Origin: JAWLCA01 sp050485905
Lineage (GTDB): Bacteria; Pseudomonadota; Alphaproteobacteria; Rhodobacterales; Rhodobacteraceae
Reading direction: 5' to 3'
Assembly: GCA_050485905.1 (NCBI GenBank)
Contig: JBJHCH010000018.1
Coordinates: 1 to 40,344 of the forward strand
DNA length: 40,344 nt
Made by a program: the position numbers and the translations under genes. Shown one piece after another: positions 7,479-16,104 of the stretch; position 1 is the first letter of the stretch; every line of letters begins with the position of its first letter. The notes beneath the pieces were generated by a model. It saw only the letters and a program-made list of their open reading frames with translations, was not told the DNA's origin and made no database searches.

Positions 7479-9197
7479 CTATTCTGCCGGTTTGGCGGGT
7501 TTGCGCGTGGCGGGCGGGGTGGCGGGTTGCTTTGCCGCCTCGGCCGCGTCCGTCGTGCCGGATGGGGCAGAGGGCTCTGGCCCGTTCGGCGCGCGCGCAC
7601 TGTCCAGCACCCCGGTCACACCATCCATCGAGATGCCAAGCTCCTCGCCGATCTTCTTCAGCGCCGGCAGTTGCACCGCCATGCCCATGATCGAATCGAG
7701 CGCCTGGTTGACCGGCGGCTTGTCGGCTGCCCCGTTGGCGCCGCCCCCGTTCGACCCGCCAAGGCCGGTCACCTGATGGATACGGATGGTGTCGATCTTC
7801 TCGGCGGGCTTCACCATCTCGGCCACGATCTGCGGCAGCGCCTGCAGCCGCGCAAGTTCGACCCGCATCCGCACGATCTGTTCGGACAGGGCGTTCTCGG
7901 CGGCGGCGAGTTCCTTGTTGCCCTCGGCCTGGGCCAGCAGGTCGGCCTTGTTCGCCTCGGCGCGGATCTTGATCGAATCCGCCTCGGCGCGGGCTTCCTC
8001 CAGCCGCGCACTGGCGCGATCCTCGGCCGCGGCGCGCTCGGCCGCAGCCGCCAGTCGGATCGCGGTGGCTTCACGCTCGGCCTCGCGCGCCGCCTCGATC
8101 AGGGCGATCTGCTTGATCCGCTCGGCCTCGGCCACCGCGCGGGCGGTGGTGATCGCCTCGGCGGCCTGCGCCGCGTCGGCGCGGGCGCGGTCGGCGCTGG
8201 CGCGGGCATGGCTTTCCTTTTCGGATTTCTCGGCGACGATGATCTGGCGCTCCTGCTCGGCCACCTCCAATTCGCGGTCGCGGGTGATCTCTGCTTCGCG
8301 GATGGCCCGCTCGCGCGCGATCTCGGCGGCGCGGATCGCCTGTTCCTGCGCGATCCGCGCACGCTCGATCTCGCGCTGGGCATCGGCGCGACGCTGGGCG
8401 ATCTGCGACTCCTGCGCCGCGCGCAGGGTCTCGATCTCCTCGTAGCGCGCGATCCGGGCGCTTTCCTCGTCGCGCTCGATCTCCATCTTGGTGCGCTCGG
8501 CCTCCATCGCCGAGCGGCGGACAGAGACATCGGCCTGGGCCTCGATCTCGGCACGCTCTTTCTTCGAGGTGGCGATCACCTCGGCCAGCTTGCGCATGCC
8601 CACGGCGTTGAAGGCGTTGTTCTCGTCCAGCGCCTCGAACGGGGTCTGGTCCAGCGCGGTCAGCGACACGGCCTCCAGCATCAGGCCGTTCTTCAGCAGA
8701 TCCTCGCTGACCGTGTTCTGCACCTGCTGCACGAACTCGGCGCGGTTCTCGTGCAACTCGTCCATCGACATCTGCGCTGCCACTGCGCGCAGGCCGTCGA
8801 TCAGCTTGCCCTCGATCATCTCGCGCAACTGATCGACGTGAAAGGTCCGCTCGCCCAGGGTCTGCGCGGCGCGGCTGATCCCTTCCTCGTTCGCCATGAC
8901 CGAGACGTAGAATTCCACCCCCACATCGACGCGCATCCGGTCGCGGGTGATCAGTGCCGCCTCGCCCGACCGCTGCACCTCTAGCCGCAGGGTCTTCATG
9001 TTGACCTGCCGGACCTCGTGCAGCAGCGGAATGACGATGGTGCCGCCGTCCATGATGATCTGCTTGCCGCCCGAGCCAGTCTTTACCAGCGCGATCTCGC
9101 GCGTGGTGCGGCGGTAGAGCCGGGCCATGATCAGCGCGGTCAGAACCAGAAGGCCGAGAACGACGCCGATGGTGATCATGTAGTCGCCGAGTGTCAT
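7479..9197 (-). CDS. flotillin / YqiK-like SPFH membrane scaffold protein
   Basis: A 572-residue flotillin-type protein. Flotillins oligomerise at the inner membrane and organise functional microdomains. An N-terminal hydrophobic segment (about 7-26) is followed by an SPFH/Band-7 domain (about 30-190: GGTIVIPLLHEVRQVNMKTL, then VDVGVEFYVSV). Then comes a long Ala/Glu/Arg coiled coil (about 195-460) with heptad repeats such as ERARIAQEQAIRAAEIARER, and a Gly/Pro-rich tail. The size and the YqiJ-like partner upstream match the E. coli yqiJ-yqiK arrangement more than the Bacillus FloA type. The gap to the upstream gene is 64 bp; the downstream gene is 9 bp away. Confidence 0.92.
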   Translation of the reverse strand: MTLGDYMITIGVVLGLLVLTALIMARLYRRTTREIALVKTGSGGKQIIMDGGTIVIPLLHEVRQVNMKTLRLEVQRSGEAALITRDRMRVDVGVEFYVSVMANEEGISRAAQTLGERTFHVDQLREMIEGKLIDGLRAVAAQMSMDELHENRAEFVQQVQNTVSEDLLKNGLMLEAVSLTALDQTPFEALDENNAFNAVGMRKLAEVIATSKKERAEIEAQADVSVRRSAMEAERTKMEIERDEESARIARYEEIETLRAAQESQIAQRRADAQREIERARIAQEQAIRAAEIARERAIREAEITRDRELEVAEQERQIIVAEKSEKESHARASADRARADAAQAAEAITTARAVAEAERIKQIALIEAAREAEREATAIRLAAAAERAAAEDRASARLEEARAEADSIKIRAEANKADLLAQAEGNKELAAAENALSEQIVRMRVELARLQALPQIVAEMVKPAEKIDTIRIHQVTGLGGSNGGGANGAADKPPVNQALDSIMGMAVQLPALKKIGEELGISMDGVTGVLDSARAPNGPEPSAPSGTTDAAEAAKQPATPPATRKPAKPAE

Positions 9198-9261
9198 GGA
9201 ATGCTCCTGTCAATGGCCGGGCGTGGAATGGGGAAAGGGTATCCGGTGCGGCGGGATCCCG

Positions 9262-10011
9262 TCAAAGGGCAAGGATGCGGAACTGCCCGCGCGCCGGGCC
9301 GTGGCGTATGCGCAGAACCAGCACCTCGGTTCCGCTGGCTATCGCCTCGGTCTGATCCAGCGGCTCGGCGCGGATATAGTGCATGTTGCCGTAACTGTCG
9401 CTGACCCGAACCTCGGCCGGCTGGCCGGCGCGCGCGGTGCCCTGACTGACAACGCCGCGCTTTCGGTTCAGCATCGCCTTGGACCGAACGGAACTTTCGG
9501 TGCCCGGTATCATCCGTGCGAGCACCCGCCCGTAGCCGCGCGCAAACCACAGGCCCGCCGCAGCGGCCGGAAGAACCGCCAGAAGCGCGGGCAGCGGCGT
9601 GCCGAAGATCCGAGCAATCAGGCTTTGAAGCAGGTAGCCGGAGAGCCCGAACCCTGCCAGAGCTGCCGCCAGCCAGATCAGCGCGGGCACCCGCCCGAAA
9701 CCGAGCGCTGCCGCCAGCCCAGTCGGCGCTGCCATTGCACCCGCCGGTTCAAGGTCGAGATCGGTCGGGGCAAGGCCGCCGAGGTCCATCTGGGCGAGGT
9801 CCACCGGTGCAGGCAAGGGGACATCGGGCGCATCGACAGACAAGTCGATGCCCGGATCGAACTCGATGTCCGCCGACGACTTGTCGAGTTCCGTCCCAAG
9901 GAGAGATGCACCCATGAGCAGCGCGACGAGTTCGATGAGCAGAAGACCGGCAAGCAGCCCAAGTGCCACCGCGAACGGAACCACTTGCGGCGAAAGCAGA
10001 AACTCGAACAT
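9262..10011 (-). CDS. YqiJ-like membrane protein with C-terminal NfeD/OB-fold domain
   Basis: 249 residues. A first hydrophobic helix spans about 9-33 (VVPFAVALGLLAGLLLIELVAL). An acidic loop follows, then further hydrophobic segments around 110-165 (including FGLSGYLLQSLI and LPALLAVLPAAAAGLWFARG). The C-terminal beta-rich domain (about 180-249: GVVSQGTARAGQPAEVRVSD, then GTEVLVLRI) is the small OB fold of NfeD proteins. NfeD-type proteins are obligate genomic partners of SPFH proteins, and this one opens the operon with flotillin. It is divergent from the small GNAT-like gene, with a 198-bp promoter region between them. Confidence 0.85.
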   Translation of the reverse strand: MFEFLLSPQVVPFAVALGLLAGLLLIELVALLMGASLLGTELDKSSADIEFDPGIDLSVDAPDVPLPAPVDLAQMDLGGLAPTDLDLEPAGAMAAPTGLAAALGFGRVPALIWLAAALAGFGLSGYLLQSLIARIFGTPLPALLAVLPAAAAGLWFARGYGRVLARMIPGTESSVRSKAMLNRKRGVVSQGTARAGQPAEVRVSDSYGNMHYIRAEPLDQTEAIASGTEVLVLRIRHGPARGQFRILAL

Positions 10012-10209
10012 CGGTTGGCGGTCGCTTGGGGCAGACGCATGCTGCCGCTATTCCCGGAAGCTGCGTCTCTTGTGAAAGTATGCGGTTGGGAGCAGTTTCG
10101 GGCAACCGTTTTCTGCCGTGCGCCCGGAAAGGGCAGGCTGAAACGGCGACCATGCGGACCGGTATCTGCGCATTGGAGCGTGTGAGCCGAAAGTCCGAGG
10201 AGAAGACAG

Positions 10210-10509
10210 ATGCCCGAAGTCAGAATAATCCGCAGCGATACCGAAACCAAGGCGCGCTATGTGGCGACGGTGGAGGGTGTGGAGGGCGAGGGCGAACTCA
10301 CGCTCGCCAAGGTCTCTGACACGCTGATCATCGCCGATCACACGGGGGTGCCGGATTCCATGCGCGGGTTTGGCGTGGCCGGTGCGCTGGTCGAGCGGCT
10401 GATCGCCGACGCCCGCGCCGCCGGCCAGCGGATCGTTCCGCTTTGTCCGTTCGTGCGCGCACAGGCCATGCGCAACAGGGCGGATTGGTCAGACGTCATT
10501 CAGTGGTAG
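10210..10509 (+). CDS. small GNAT-like acetyltransferase domain protein (YjdJ type)
   Basis: 99 residues matching the short GNAT-like family often annotated YjdJ/GCN5-related. The beta-strand TLIIADHTGVPDSMRGFGVAGALVE carries the shortened acetyl-CoA loop RGFGVAGAL, and the ending VPLCPFVRAQAMRNR is typical of this family, in which a Cys follows the core. A good ribosome site (GAGGAGAAG) sits 5 bp before the ATG. The pirin gene follows 29 bp later on the same strand, so the two probably share a transcript. The substrate is unknown. Confidence 0.85.
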   Translation: MPEVRIIRSDTETKARYVATVEGVEGEGELTLAKVSDTLIIADHTGVPDSMRGFGVAGALVERLIADARAAGQRIVPLCPFVRAQAMRNRADWSDVIQW

Positions 10510-10538
10510 GCTGAAGCTGACACAGGAGGAACGCCCCC

Positions 10539-11477
10539 ATGAGCTGGAACCCCGCAATCGCGCCGGACTGCCCGAATGCCGGCACGCTGGACAGTATCGA
10601 GACCCTGATCATCCCCCGCGCCCGCGACATCGGCGGGTTCGAGGTGCGCCGCGCCCTGCCTTCGGCGCGGCGCCAGATGGTCGGCCCCTTCATCTTCTTT
10701 GACCAGATGGGTCCGGCCGAGTTCATCACCGAGGGCGGCATCGACGTGCGCCCGCATCCCCATATCGGGCTGGGGACCGTGACTTACCTTTACCAAGGCG
10801 AGTTCCAGCACCGCGACAGCCTGGGCACCAACCAGATGATCCACCCCGGAGAGGTGAACTGGATGTTGGCCGGCCGCGGCGTCACCCATTCCGAACGCAC
10901 CAGCGCCGAGACCCGGCAGACCCGCCACAGCCTGTTCGGCATCCAGACCTGGGTCGCCCTGCCGGAGGACCGCGAGGACATGGCGCCGGATTTCGAACAT
11001 CACGGGCGCGAGGCGCTGCCATTTCTGGACAGCGAGGGCGCGCAGGCCCGATTGATCCTCGGCACCGCATGGGGTGCACGATCACCCGTGACGATGCAGA
11101 GTGAGATCTTCTATGCCGATGTCGTGCTGGCGCCCGGCGCGAGTTTTCCGCTGCCGGACGATCACGAGGATCGCGGCCTCTACATCACCGAAGGCGCCAT
11201 CGAGATCGCAGGCGAGGCATTCGAGGCGGGGCGGATGATGGTGTTTCGCCCTGGCGATCGGATCGGCGTGCGGGCCGGTCCGCAGGGCGCCCGGCTGATG
11301 GCGCTGGGTGGTGAAACGCTGAACGGCCCGCGCTACATCTGGTGGAACTTCGTCTCCTCCTCTCGCGAGCGGCTGGAAGAGGCAAAGACCGCGTGGAGAG
11401 AGGCGGACTGGCAGAACGGCCCCTTCCATCTGCCGCCGGGCGACGAGGCGGAGTTCATCCCGGCACCTGACAGGTAG
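10539..11477 (+). CDS. pirin family protein
   Basis: 312 residues of the bicupin pirin family. Known pirins bind a metal in the N-terminal cupin; some act as quercetin dioxygenases and others as redox-linked regulators. The metal-site motif HPHIGLGTVTYLYQGEFQH is at about 70-88, with a later HSERTSAET segment, followed by the second cupin ending in GGETLNGPRYIWWNFVSSS. A clear ribosome site (AGGAGG, 10524-10530) precedes the ATG. The gene ends 84 bp before the left attachment repeat of the integrated element, so it is the last host gene on that side. Confidence 0.93.
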   Translation: MSWNPAIAPDCPNAGTLDSIETLIIPRARDIGGFEVRRALPSARRQMVGPFIFFDQMGPAEFITEGGIDVRPHPHIGLGTVTYLYQGEFQHRDSLGTNQMIHPGEVNWMLAGRGVTHSERTSAETRQTRHSLFGIQTWVALPEDREDMAPDFEHHGREALPFLDSEGAQARLILGTAWGARSPVTMQSEIFYADVVLAPGASFPLPDDHEDRGLYITEGAIEIAGEAFEAGRMMVFRPGDRIGVRAGPQGARLMALGGETLNGPRYIWWNFVSSSRERLEEAKTAWREADWQNGPFHLPPGDEAEFIPAPDR

Positions 11478-11560
11478 GCGGCGGCTGGAGACCTGTTAAG
11501 CCGGGGGGAGAAGCCTTGGCCGCGCCGGATGAACGAAATCTTCGCGTGGCTTAGGGGATA

Positions 11561-11606
11561 TTGGCTCCGGCGGTAGGGATCGAACCTACGACGAATTGAT
11601 TAACAG
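11561..11606. repeat. left attachment site (copy of tRNA-Asn 3' end)
   Basis: Forty-six bases identical to 21090-21135 except position 11593 (G, where the tRNA copy has C at 21122). It contains the CCA end, acceptor 3' strand, T arm, variable loop and part of the anticodon arm, but no D arm or 5' half, so it is not a functional tRNA. This is the usual product of integration by a tyrosine recombinase into a tRNA 3' end. Confidence 0.92.
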
Positions 11607-11638
11607 GCGATTTTTGGAGCCGATTCTAAGTCTCTGAT

Positions 11639-11782
11639 ACAGTGACAAATTCACCTTATAGGGCGCGTCAAACCACTGTTTTGTTGCGACAATAAGCAAT
11701 GACCAATTGACAGTTGACGACACGCGCCGCCATGCGTTACCTGTTCAGACAGTGACAAATCCGGTGACAAATCCGGTGACAC
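11639..11782 (+). other. left-end GTGACAAAT repeats, candidate integrase arm-binding sites
   Basis: The motif cAGTGACAAAT occurs at 11640 and 11750, then continues as head-to-tail 12-bp repeats CCGGTGACAAAT (11761) and CCGGTGACAC (11773), 35 bp before the integrase ATG. The same 12-bp tandem in the same orientation occurs near the other end (21004-21027). Occurrence at both ends just inside the att cores is the pattern of lambda-type arm sites. Binding itself is inferred. Confidence 0.7.
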
Positions 11783-11816
11783 GAAATCTGACCCCTGACG
11801 CATAGGACGATCGACA

Positions 11817-13118
11817 ATGCCCAAGCTGACAGACGGAAACCGGGGCAGCATTGCCAAGGCCGAACCGCCCGCCAAAGGCCAGCGCTTCATCTTCGACGAC
11901 CATCGGGACGCGCCGCGCGGCTTTGGGTTGCGTATCACCGCAGCGGGCGGAAAAGCCTTCATCTTGAGATACAGCGTTGATGGGCGCGAGCGACGCAAGA
12001 CGATCGGCGTCTGGCCGACCTGGACGCTGGAGGCGGCACGGACAGAGGCGCACGACATGCTGCACGGCATTTCCAAGGGCAACGACCCGCTGGAGGCCAA
12101 GCGCCGCCGCCGGGAGGAACCTACCGTCAAGGAACTGGCGAAGGATTGGCTTGACCGGCACGCCAGCGGGCTATCGAGCGAAAAGGCGATCCGGGGCTAC
12201 ATCAACAACGACCTGTTACCTGAACTTGGACACATGAAGGTTTCGGACGTGCGCCGACGCGATGTGATCGAGGTTGTCGAGACGAAGGCGGAAAGAACGC
12301 CACGCGCGGCGGCGCAGGTGCTGCTATATGCCCGCCGCCTTTTCGACTTCGCCACCGATCGCGACCATATCCGCGCGAACCCGCTGGCCGGGCTGAAACC
12401 GTCCAGCATCACCGTCAAGGGCAAGCGCGACCCGCTGCGGGCCACCGTTCGCGGGCGCATTCTGGACGCTGACGAAATCAGCGCCTTCTGGCAGACCGTG
12501 GAAACCTGCGGAGTTCACCGCCTGACCGCCCTTGCACTTAAGCTGGTGCTGGTGACGGGGCAGCGGCCGGGCGAAGTGGCCGGGCTGCATGACGATGAGA
12601 TCAGCGGGCGCTGGTGGACCATTCCGGCCGCGCGACGGGGCAAGACCGATAGCGCGCATACCGTCTATCTGACCGACACCGCACTGCGCATCATCGCCGA
12701 GGCGAAGGCCGAGATTGACCGCCTGTCACGGCGCAGGAATGAGCCTTGGAGCGGCTTCATCTTCGAGGCCAGACCGGGCGCACCGATCACGAATGCTGCC
12801 TTGTGCCGGGCCGTGGATCGCCAGCACGAAGCTTTAGGCGCGAAGGTCTGCCGACAGTGGGGCAGATGGACCCCGCACGACCTGCGGCGCACGATGCGCA
12901 CCGGGCTTTCCGCCTGCCGCATCCGGCCCGACATTGCAGAATTGACGATCGGACACACAAAGCGGGGTATCGTCGCAGTGTATGACATGCACAGTTTCGA
13001 CGCCGAGCGGCAAGCCGCATGGGAAGCGTGGGAGGGGCGCCTTCTGAACATCGTGGAGGGCCAAGATCCAGATGCGCGGACCGCCGACAACGTGGTGCCG
13101 ATGGTGGGGGCGCGGTGA
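11817..13118 (+). CDS. int: tyrosine-type site-specific integrase
   Basis: A 433-residue tyrosine recombinase that would insert and excise the element at tRNA-Asn. The N-terminal DUF4102-like arm-binding domain (about 20-95) includes GFGLRITAAGGKAFILRY and RERRKTIGVWPTWTLEAAR. A core-binding SAM-like domain spans about 103-190. The catalytic domain shows Arg250 (TGQRPGE), His354 and Arg357 (HDLRRT), His380 (GHTKRG) and nucleophile Tyr389 (VAVYDMHS). All are present, so the enzyme looks functional. It lies beside the left repeat, at the end away from the tRNA gene, and reads into the element. Its TGA overlaps the next ATG by one base. Confidence 0.95.
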   Translation: MPKLTDGNRGSIAKAEPPAKGQRFIFDDHRDAPRGFGLRITAAGGKAFILRYSVDGRERRKTIGVWPTWTLEAARTEAHDMLHGISKGNDPLEAKRRRREEPTVKELAKDWLDRHASGLSSEKAIRGYINNDLLPELGHMKVSDVRRRDVIEVVETKAERTPRAAAQVLLYARRLFDFATDRDHIRANPLAGLKPSSITVKGKRDPLRATVRGRILDADEISAFWQTVETCGVHRLTALALKLVLVTGQRPGEVAGLHDDEISGRWWTIPAARRGKTDSAHTVYLTDTALRIIAEAKAEIDRLSRRRNEPWSGFIFEARPGAPITNAALCRAVDRQHEALGAKVCRQWGRWTPHDLRRTMRTGLSACRIRPDIAELTIGHTKRGIVAVYDMHSFDAERQAAWEAWEGRLLNIVEGQDPDARTADNVVPMVGAR

Positions 13119-13849
13119 TGGCCCGGCATGTGTGGCGCGGCGCAGGGATGACCGAACGACTTGTGAAGGTGGCAGAGACGCGAGAGGAAGCGATTGCCGC
13201 CCTGGAGGCATTCGACGCGCTAATCCCCGAAGCGCAACCGGGCGACTGGATCGATGATGCGCGTATGCGAGAGAATGCAAAGCGGTGTGACAAGATGCTT
13301 TCCGAAGTCGGATTGGAGGACACCGGGGCATGTGTCGCGGATCGGCGGGCGCTGGAGGCGGCAGGATCGGGCGAGGGCAGCGCCGCATGGATCGCGGCGC
13401 ATTGGCTGGCTGAGTATCACACCTATCAGAGATGCCGGGAGCGGATGGAGGCGGGCGACACGAGCGCGCGCAATCTGGCGCAGATGGCATCGGCCGTGCA
13501 TGAAATGGGCCGGGCGCAAGAGGAAATGCGCTGGCGTCCCGGCGTTGATCCAAAAACCGGAAGGGCGCGCGAGTCCCTTGCCTTGAGTGGTCGCGCATAC
13601 AGGGTCGCGTCAGATGATGGGGCGGCACAGAGGCGAGGCCAGACGGCAGAGCGGACCCTAAGAGTATTGGAGGAGATGCAGCGTCTCATTGTAGCTGGTT
13701 ACAGCATTTCGAGTGCCGCCGAGATATCGGCGAAGAACGAGTTAAGATCGGCAAAGAACGCAGACGTAAGCGATGCAGACATTCGTAAGTGTACCGACGC
13801 GAACCGAGCGCTTTGGTATCGGCACAAGAAATCTGTGACAGACCCCTGA
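13118..13849 (+). CDS. satellite protein of unknown function, coupled to integrase
   Basis: 243 residues from the ATG that overlaps the integrase TGA (TGATG); a second possible start is Met at 13148. The frame remains open further upstream inside the integrase gene, but coupling argues for 13118. The protein is mostly predicted helical and charged, with no signal or membrane segment. The last 70 residues (ERTLRVLEEMQRLIVAGYSISSA and so on, ending ALWYRHKK) could be a DNA-binding helical bundle. I do not recognise a family. Position between integrase and AlpA suggests regulation or recombination directionality, which is inference. Confidence 0.7.
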   Translation: MARHVWRGAGMTERLVKVAETREEAIAALEAFDALIPEAQPGDWIDDARMRENAKRCDKMLSEVGLEDTGACVADRRALEAAGSGEGSAAWIAAHWLAEYHTYQRCRERMEAGDTSARNLAQMASAVHEMGRAQEEMRWRPGVDPKTGRARESLALSGRAYRVASDDGAAQRRGQTAERTLRVLEEMQRLIVAGYSISSAAEISAKNELRSAKNADVSDADIRKCTDANRALWYRHKKSVTDP

Positions 13850-13858
13850 AATGTCACA
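13834..13858. promoter_or_regulatory. 7-bp inverted repeat before the AlpA gene
   Basis: TGTGACA (13834-13840) and TGTCACA (13852-13858) are perfect inverted arms separated by 11 bp, and they overlap the stop codon of the preceding gene. The arms share GTGACA with the integrase arm repeats. It may be an operator for the AlpA/replication operon starting at 13919 or a weak terminator; no T-run follows. Confidence 0.45.
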
Positions 13859-13918
13859 ACGGCAATAGACGACATTGGCCCCACGTCATCCGCAAAACGC
13901 GAAATGTGAGGCCAACTA

Positions 13919-14131
13919 ATGACAACGATTAACGACCTTATCAGCGAAGCCGACTACGCCGCCGCGCGTGGCGTATCGCTCCGGACTGTGCAGCGCGAAC
14001 GGGCGCAGCGCATCGGACCGCCCTTCATCAAACTGGGCCGCGCGATCTACTACCGCCCGGCTTCGATCGATCAATGGTTGATCGATCAAGAGCAGGTGCA
14101 GCCGCGCGCCGCCAAGCGATCCGCCGCATAA
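13919..14131 (+). CDS. AlpA-like / excisionase-type HTH regulator
   Basis: 70 residues with a MerR-like winged helix of the HTH_17/AlpA kind: LISEADYAAARGVSLRTVQRER, then GPPFIKLGRAIYYRPASIDQWLIDQ, the typical 'wing plus Arg-Tyr, W(L)' ending. Such proteins act as excisionases or as master activators; AlpA switches on satellite modules in several PICI families. It lies upstream of the replication gene with a ribosome site GTGAGG before the ATG. The 114 bp after it contain no gene and probably carry the promoter of the following operon. Confidence 0.88.
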   Translation: MTTINDLISEADYAAARGVSLRTVQRERAQRIGPPFIKLGRAIYYRPASIDQWLIDQEQVQPRAAKRSAA

Positions 14132-14245
14132 GAAAACCCCGCCCGCGTGGTGCACGGACGAGGCTGGGGCATGGGCAGATCGGGCAGAACTGCTGACCTT
14201 TTATAGCACGCCGTCGCGCCTTGGGCAAATGCCGAGGCACGAGCA

Positions 14246-14611
14246 ATGAAACACGAATTCAAGACGCCGGAAATGCGCCATCGGGCCGAATGGGCGGCAA
14301 CGTTGGCAATGGTGTTTGAACATGCCCACCCGGCCGAGGCGGTTCCGCTTGCTGTGGCCTATGCGGAGAGCTTCGAAACGGGCGGGCCGCGACTCGGCGA
14401 TCCGTTCGGCATGGTTGCATCGGATGCGGGAATATGGGCGCGGTCAGCCCCGCCGCATGAGTTGATCGCCTACACGCTGGCCGGGCTGGAGCAAATGCCC
14501 AAGGCTCACCTTTCCAATCCGGCCCGCAAGAAGCTGTTCAAGCATCTGTGGAAGGACTTCACCGACCGGGACCGCACCGCCTTCCTGCGCCATGTGACGG
14601 GGGCGGCGTGA
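14246..14611 (+). CDS. hypothetical satellite protein upstream of the replication ATPase
   Basis: 121 residues, soluble and helical, with no motif that I recognise. The protein begins MKHEFKTPEMRHRAEW, and the C-terminal half is basic (NPARKKLFKHLWKDFTDRDR). Its TGA overlaps the ATG of the DUF3631 gene by one base, so it is translationally coupled to it. A replication accessory role is suggested by position only. Confidence 0.7.
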   Translation: MKHEFKTPEMRHRAEWAATLAMVFEHAHPAEAVPLAVAYAESFETGGPRLGDPFGMVASDAGIWARSAPPHELIAYTLAGLEQMPKAHLSNPARKKLFKHLWKDFTDRDRTAFLRHVTGAA

Positions 14612-16104
14612 TGGACGGAAACGAATGGGCTGATCTGGGGAAGGTCGAGGACTTGACCGCTGCCAATGCGCAGGCCGAGGTCAAACGCCTCGCCGGGCTG
14701 GACCGGGCAGCCTACGAAAGCGAACGGAAGGACGCCGCAGCACGGATGGGCTGGCGGGCTTCGGTGCTAGATGCGGAAGTGAATAGGCACCGCCCGCAAG
14801 ATCACGACGACGACAGTGGTGGCGACGGCGGGCTGGAAACGCTCACGCCATGGCCGGATGCGGTTGACGGTGCATCGCTGGCCGAGGAAATCCGCGACCG
14901 CCTGCGCGCCCATGTGGTTTTTTCCACCGCTGCCGACGCAGACGCCGCGACCTTATGGATCTTCGGGTCGTATCTGATGGACGTTTGGCGCCTCTGGCCG
15001 CGCCTACTGATCACAAGCCCGACGAAGGCTTGCGGCAAGAGTACGCTGCTGGAGGTCATCGACGCGATGGCGCATCGGGGGCTTGTGCTGGCGAACGCCT
15101 CGCCCGCCGTCATCTATCGGGCAATTGAGGCATGGGCGCCAACGTTGCTGATGGACGAATGCGACACATGGATGAAGCAGAACGAGGAACTGGCCGGCAT
15201 CCTGAATAGCGGGCACACCCGACGCACCGCGAACGTGCTGCGGACGGTCGACACAAAGGGCGAGCTGGTTCCCGCGAAGTTCTCGACCTGGTGCCCCATG
15301 GTCATCGCCGGGATCGGCAGTCAGCGCGACACGCTCATGTCGCGGTCCATCGTGATCGGCCTGCGCCGCCGGCTGCCCGAGGAGTCGGTTGACCGGCTGC
15401 CCTTCGACCTTCACGAGCGGCTCTTGCGCATCCGGCGGCAGGCGCGGCGCTGGGCTGACGACCACCATATGACCCTCGGCAGCATGGACACCGAACCGCC
15501 CGACTGCGGCGATGACCGGCGCAGGGACAACTACACACCTTTGTGGAGGATCGCGGCGCTGCTGGGCGCACCGTGGCCGGATCGGATTGCCGCCGCCTAT
15601 GTCTCACGTTCTGCCAGCGACGACGACGAACCGACCAACATCATGATCCTGCGCGACGTGTGGTCGCTATTCGAGCAGAACGAACACCAGCGCACGCGCA
15701 CCTCGGCGGAACTGGTTGAGCATCTGGTCGCGATGGATGACCGACCATGGCCGGAGTATCGCCACGGCCGCCCGGTCAGCGCCAGCACGGTCGCCCGGAT
15801 GCTGCGGCCGTTCGGCGTGAAGTCTCTGAACATCCGCGCCGGAATGAGTGTGGTTAAGGGCTACCAGCGCGACGATGTTAAGGCCGCCTTTGACCGCTAC
15901 GCCGCACCCCCCGCTTTTCAACCGCTACACCGCTACAAGTCTGATAACATTGCAGAAAATGGCGATACGAACCGCTACACCGGCGATGAATGTAGCGGAT
16001 TGGAAGCGGGAAAAGACACGCAAAAACAAAGCTGTAGCGGCGTAGCGGCTGAAAACCCCCCTGTGGTGGACCCGGAGGTTCACAACCCGGATGCATGGCG
16101 ATGA
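14611..16104 (+). CDS. DUF3631 replication ATPase/helicase-like protein
   Basis: 497 residues. The ATPase core has Walker A SPTKACGKST (136-145), Walker B LLMDECD (179-185) and the following NSGHTRRTANVLRT and STWCPMVIAGIG segments, all typical of DUF3631 proteins of phages and islands. The C-terminal region (about 382-430: YRHGRPVSASTVARMLRPFG, then GYQRDDVKAAFDRY) is the DUF3631 DNA-binding end. Related proteins are often fused to primase domains; here the N-terminus (1-85) is short and lacks an obvious primase, so priming must come from elsewhere. It probably drives autonomous replication of the element. A longer in-frame start at 14548 exists, but the coupled ATG at 14611 is preferred. 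Confidence 0.88.
   Translation: MDGNEWADLGKVEDLTAANAQAEVKRLAGLDRAAYESERKDAAARMGWRASVLDAEVNRHRPQDHDDDSGGDGGLETLTPWPDAVDGASLAEEIRDRLRAHVVFSTAADADAATLWIFGSYLMDVWRLWPRLLITSPTKACGKSTLLEVIDAMAHRGLVLANASPAVIYRAIEAWAPTLLMDECDTWMKQNEELAGILNSGHTRRTANVLRTVDTKGELVPAKFSTWCPMVIAGIGSQRDTLMSRSIVIGLRRRLPEESVDRLPFDLHERLLRIRRQARRWADDHHMTLGSMDTEPPDCGDDRRRDNYTPLWRIAALLGAPWPDRIAAAYVSRSASDDDEPTNIMILRDVWSLFEQNEHQRTRTSAELVEHLVAMDDRPWPEYRHGRPVSASTVARMLRPFGVKSLNIRAGMSVVKGYQRDDVKAAFDRYAAPPAFQPLHRYKSDNIAENGDTNRYTGDECSGLEAGKDTQKQSCSGVAAENPPVVDPEVHNPDAWR

Noticed and set aside
7461..8984. 507-codon forward frame opposite flotillin
   Set aside because: Shadow of the coiled-coil coding strand; no conserved domain.
11561..11606. 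Second tRNA gene
   Set aside because: Only the 3' half is present; it is the att duplicate.
13834..13858. CRP/FNR-type site
   Set aside because: Arms TGTGA...TCACA are spaced too far apart for the CRP consensus.
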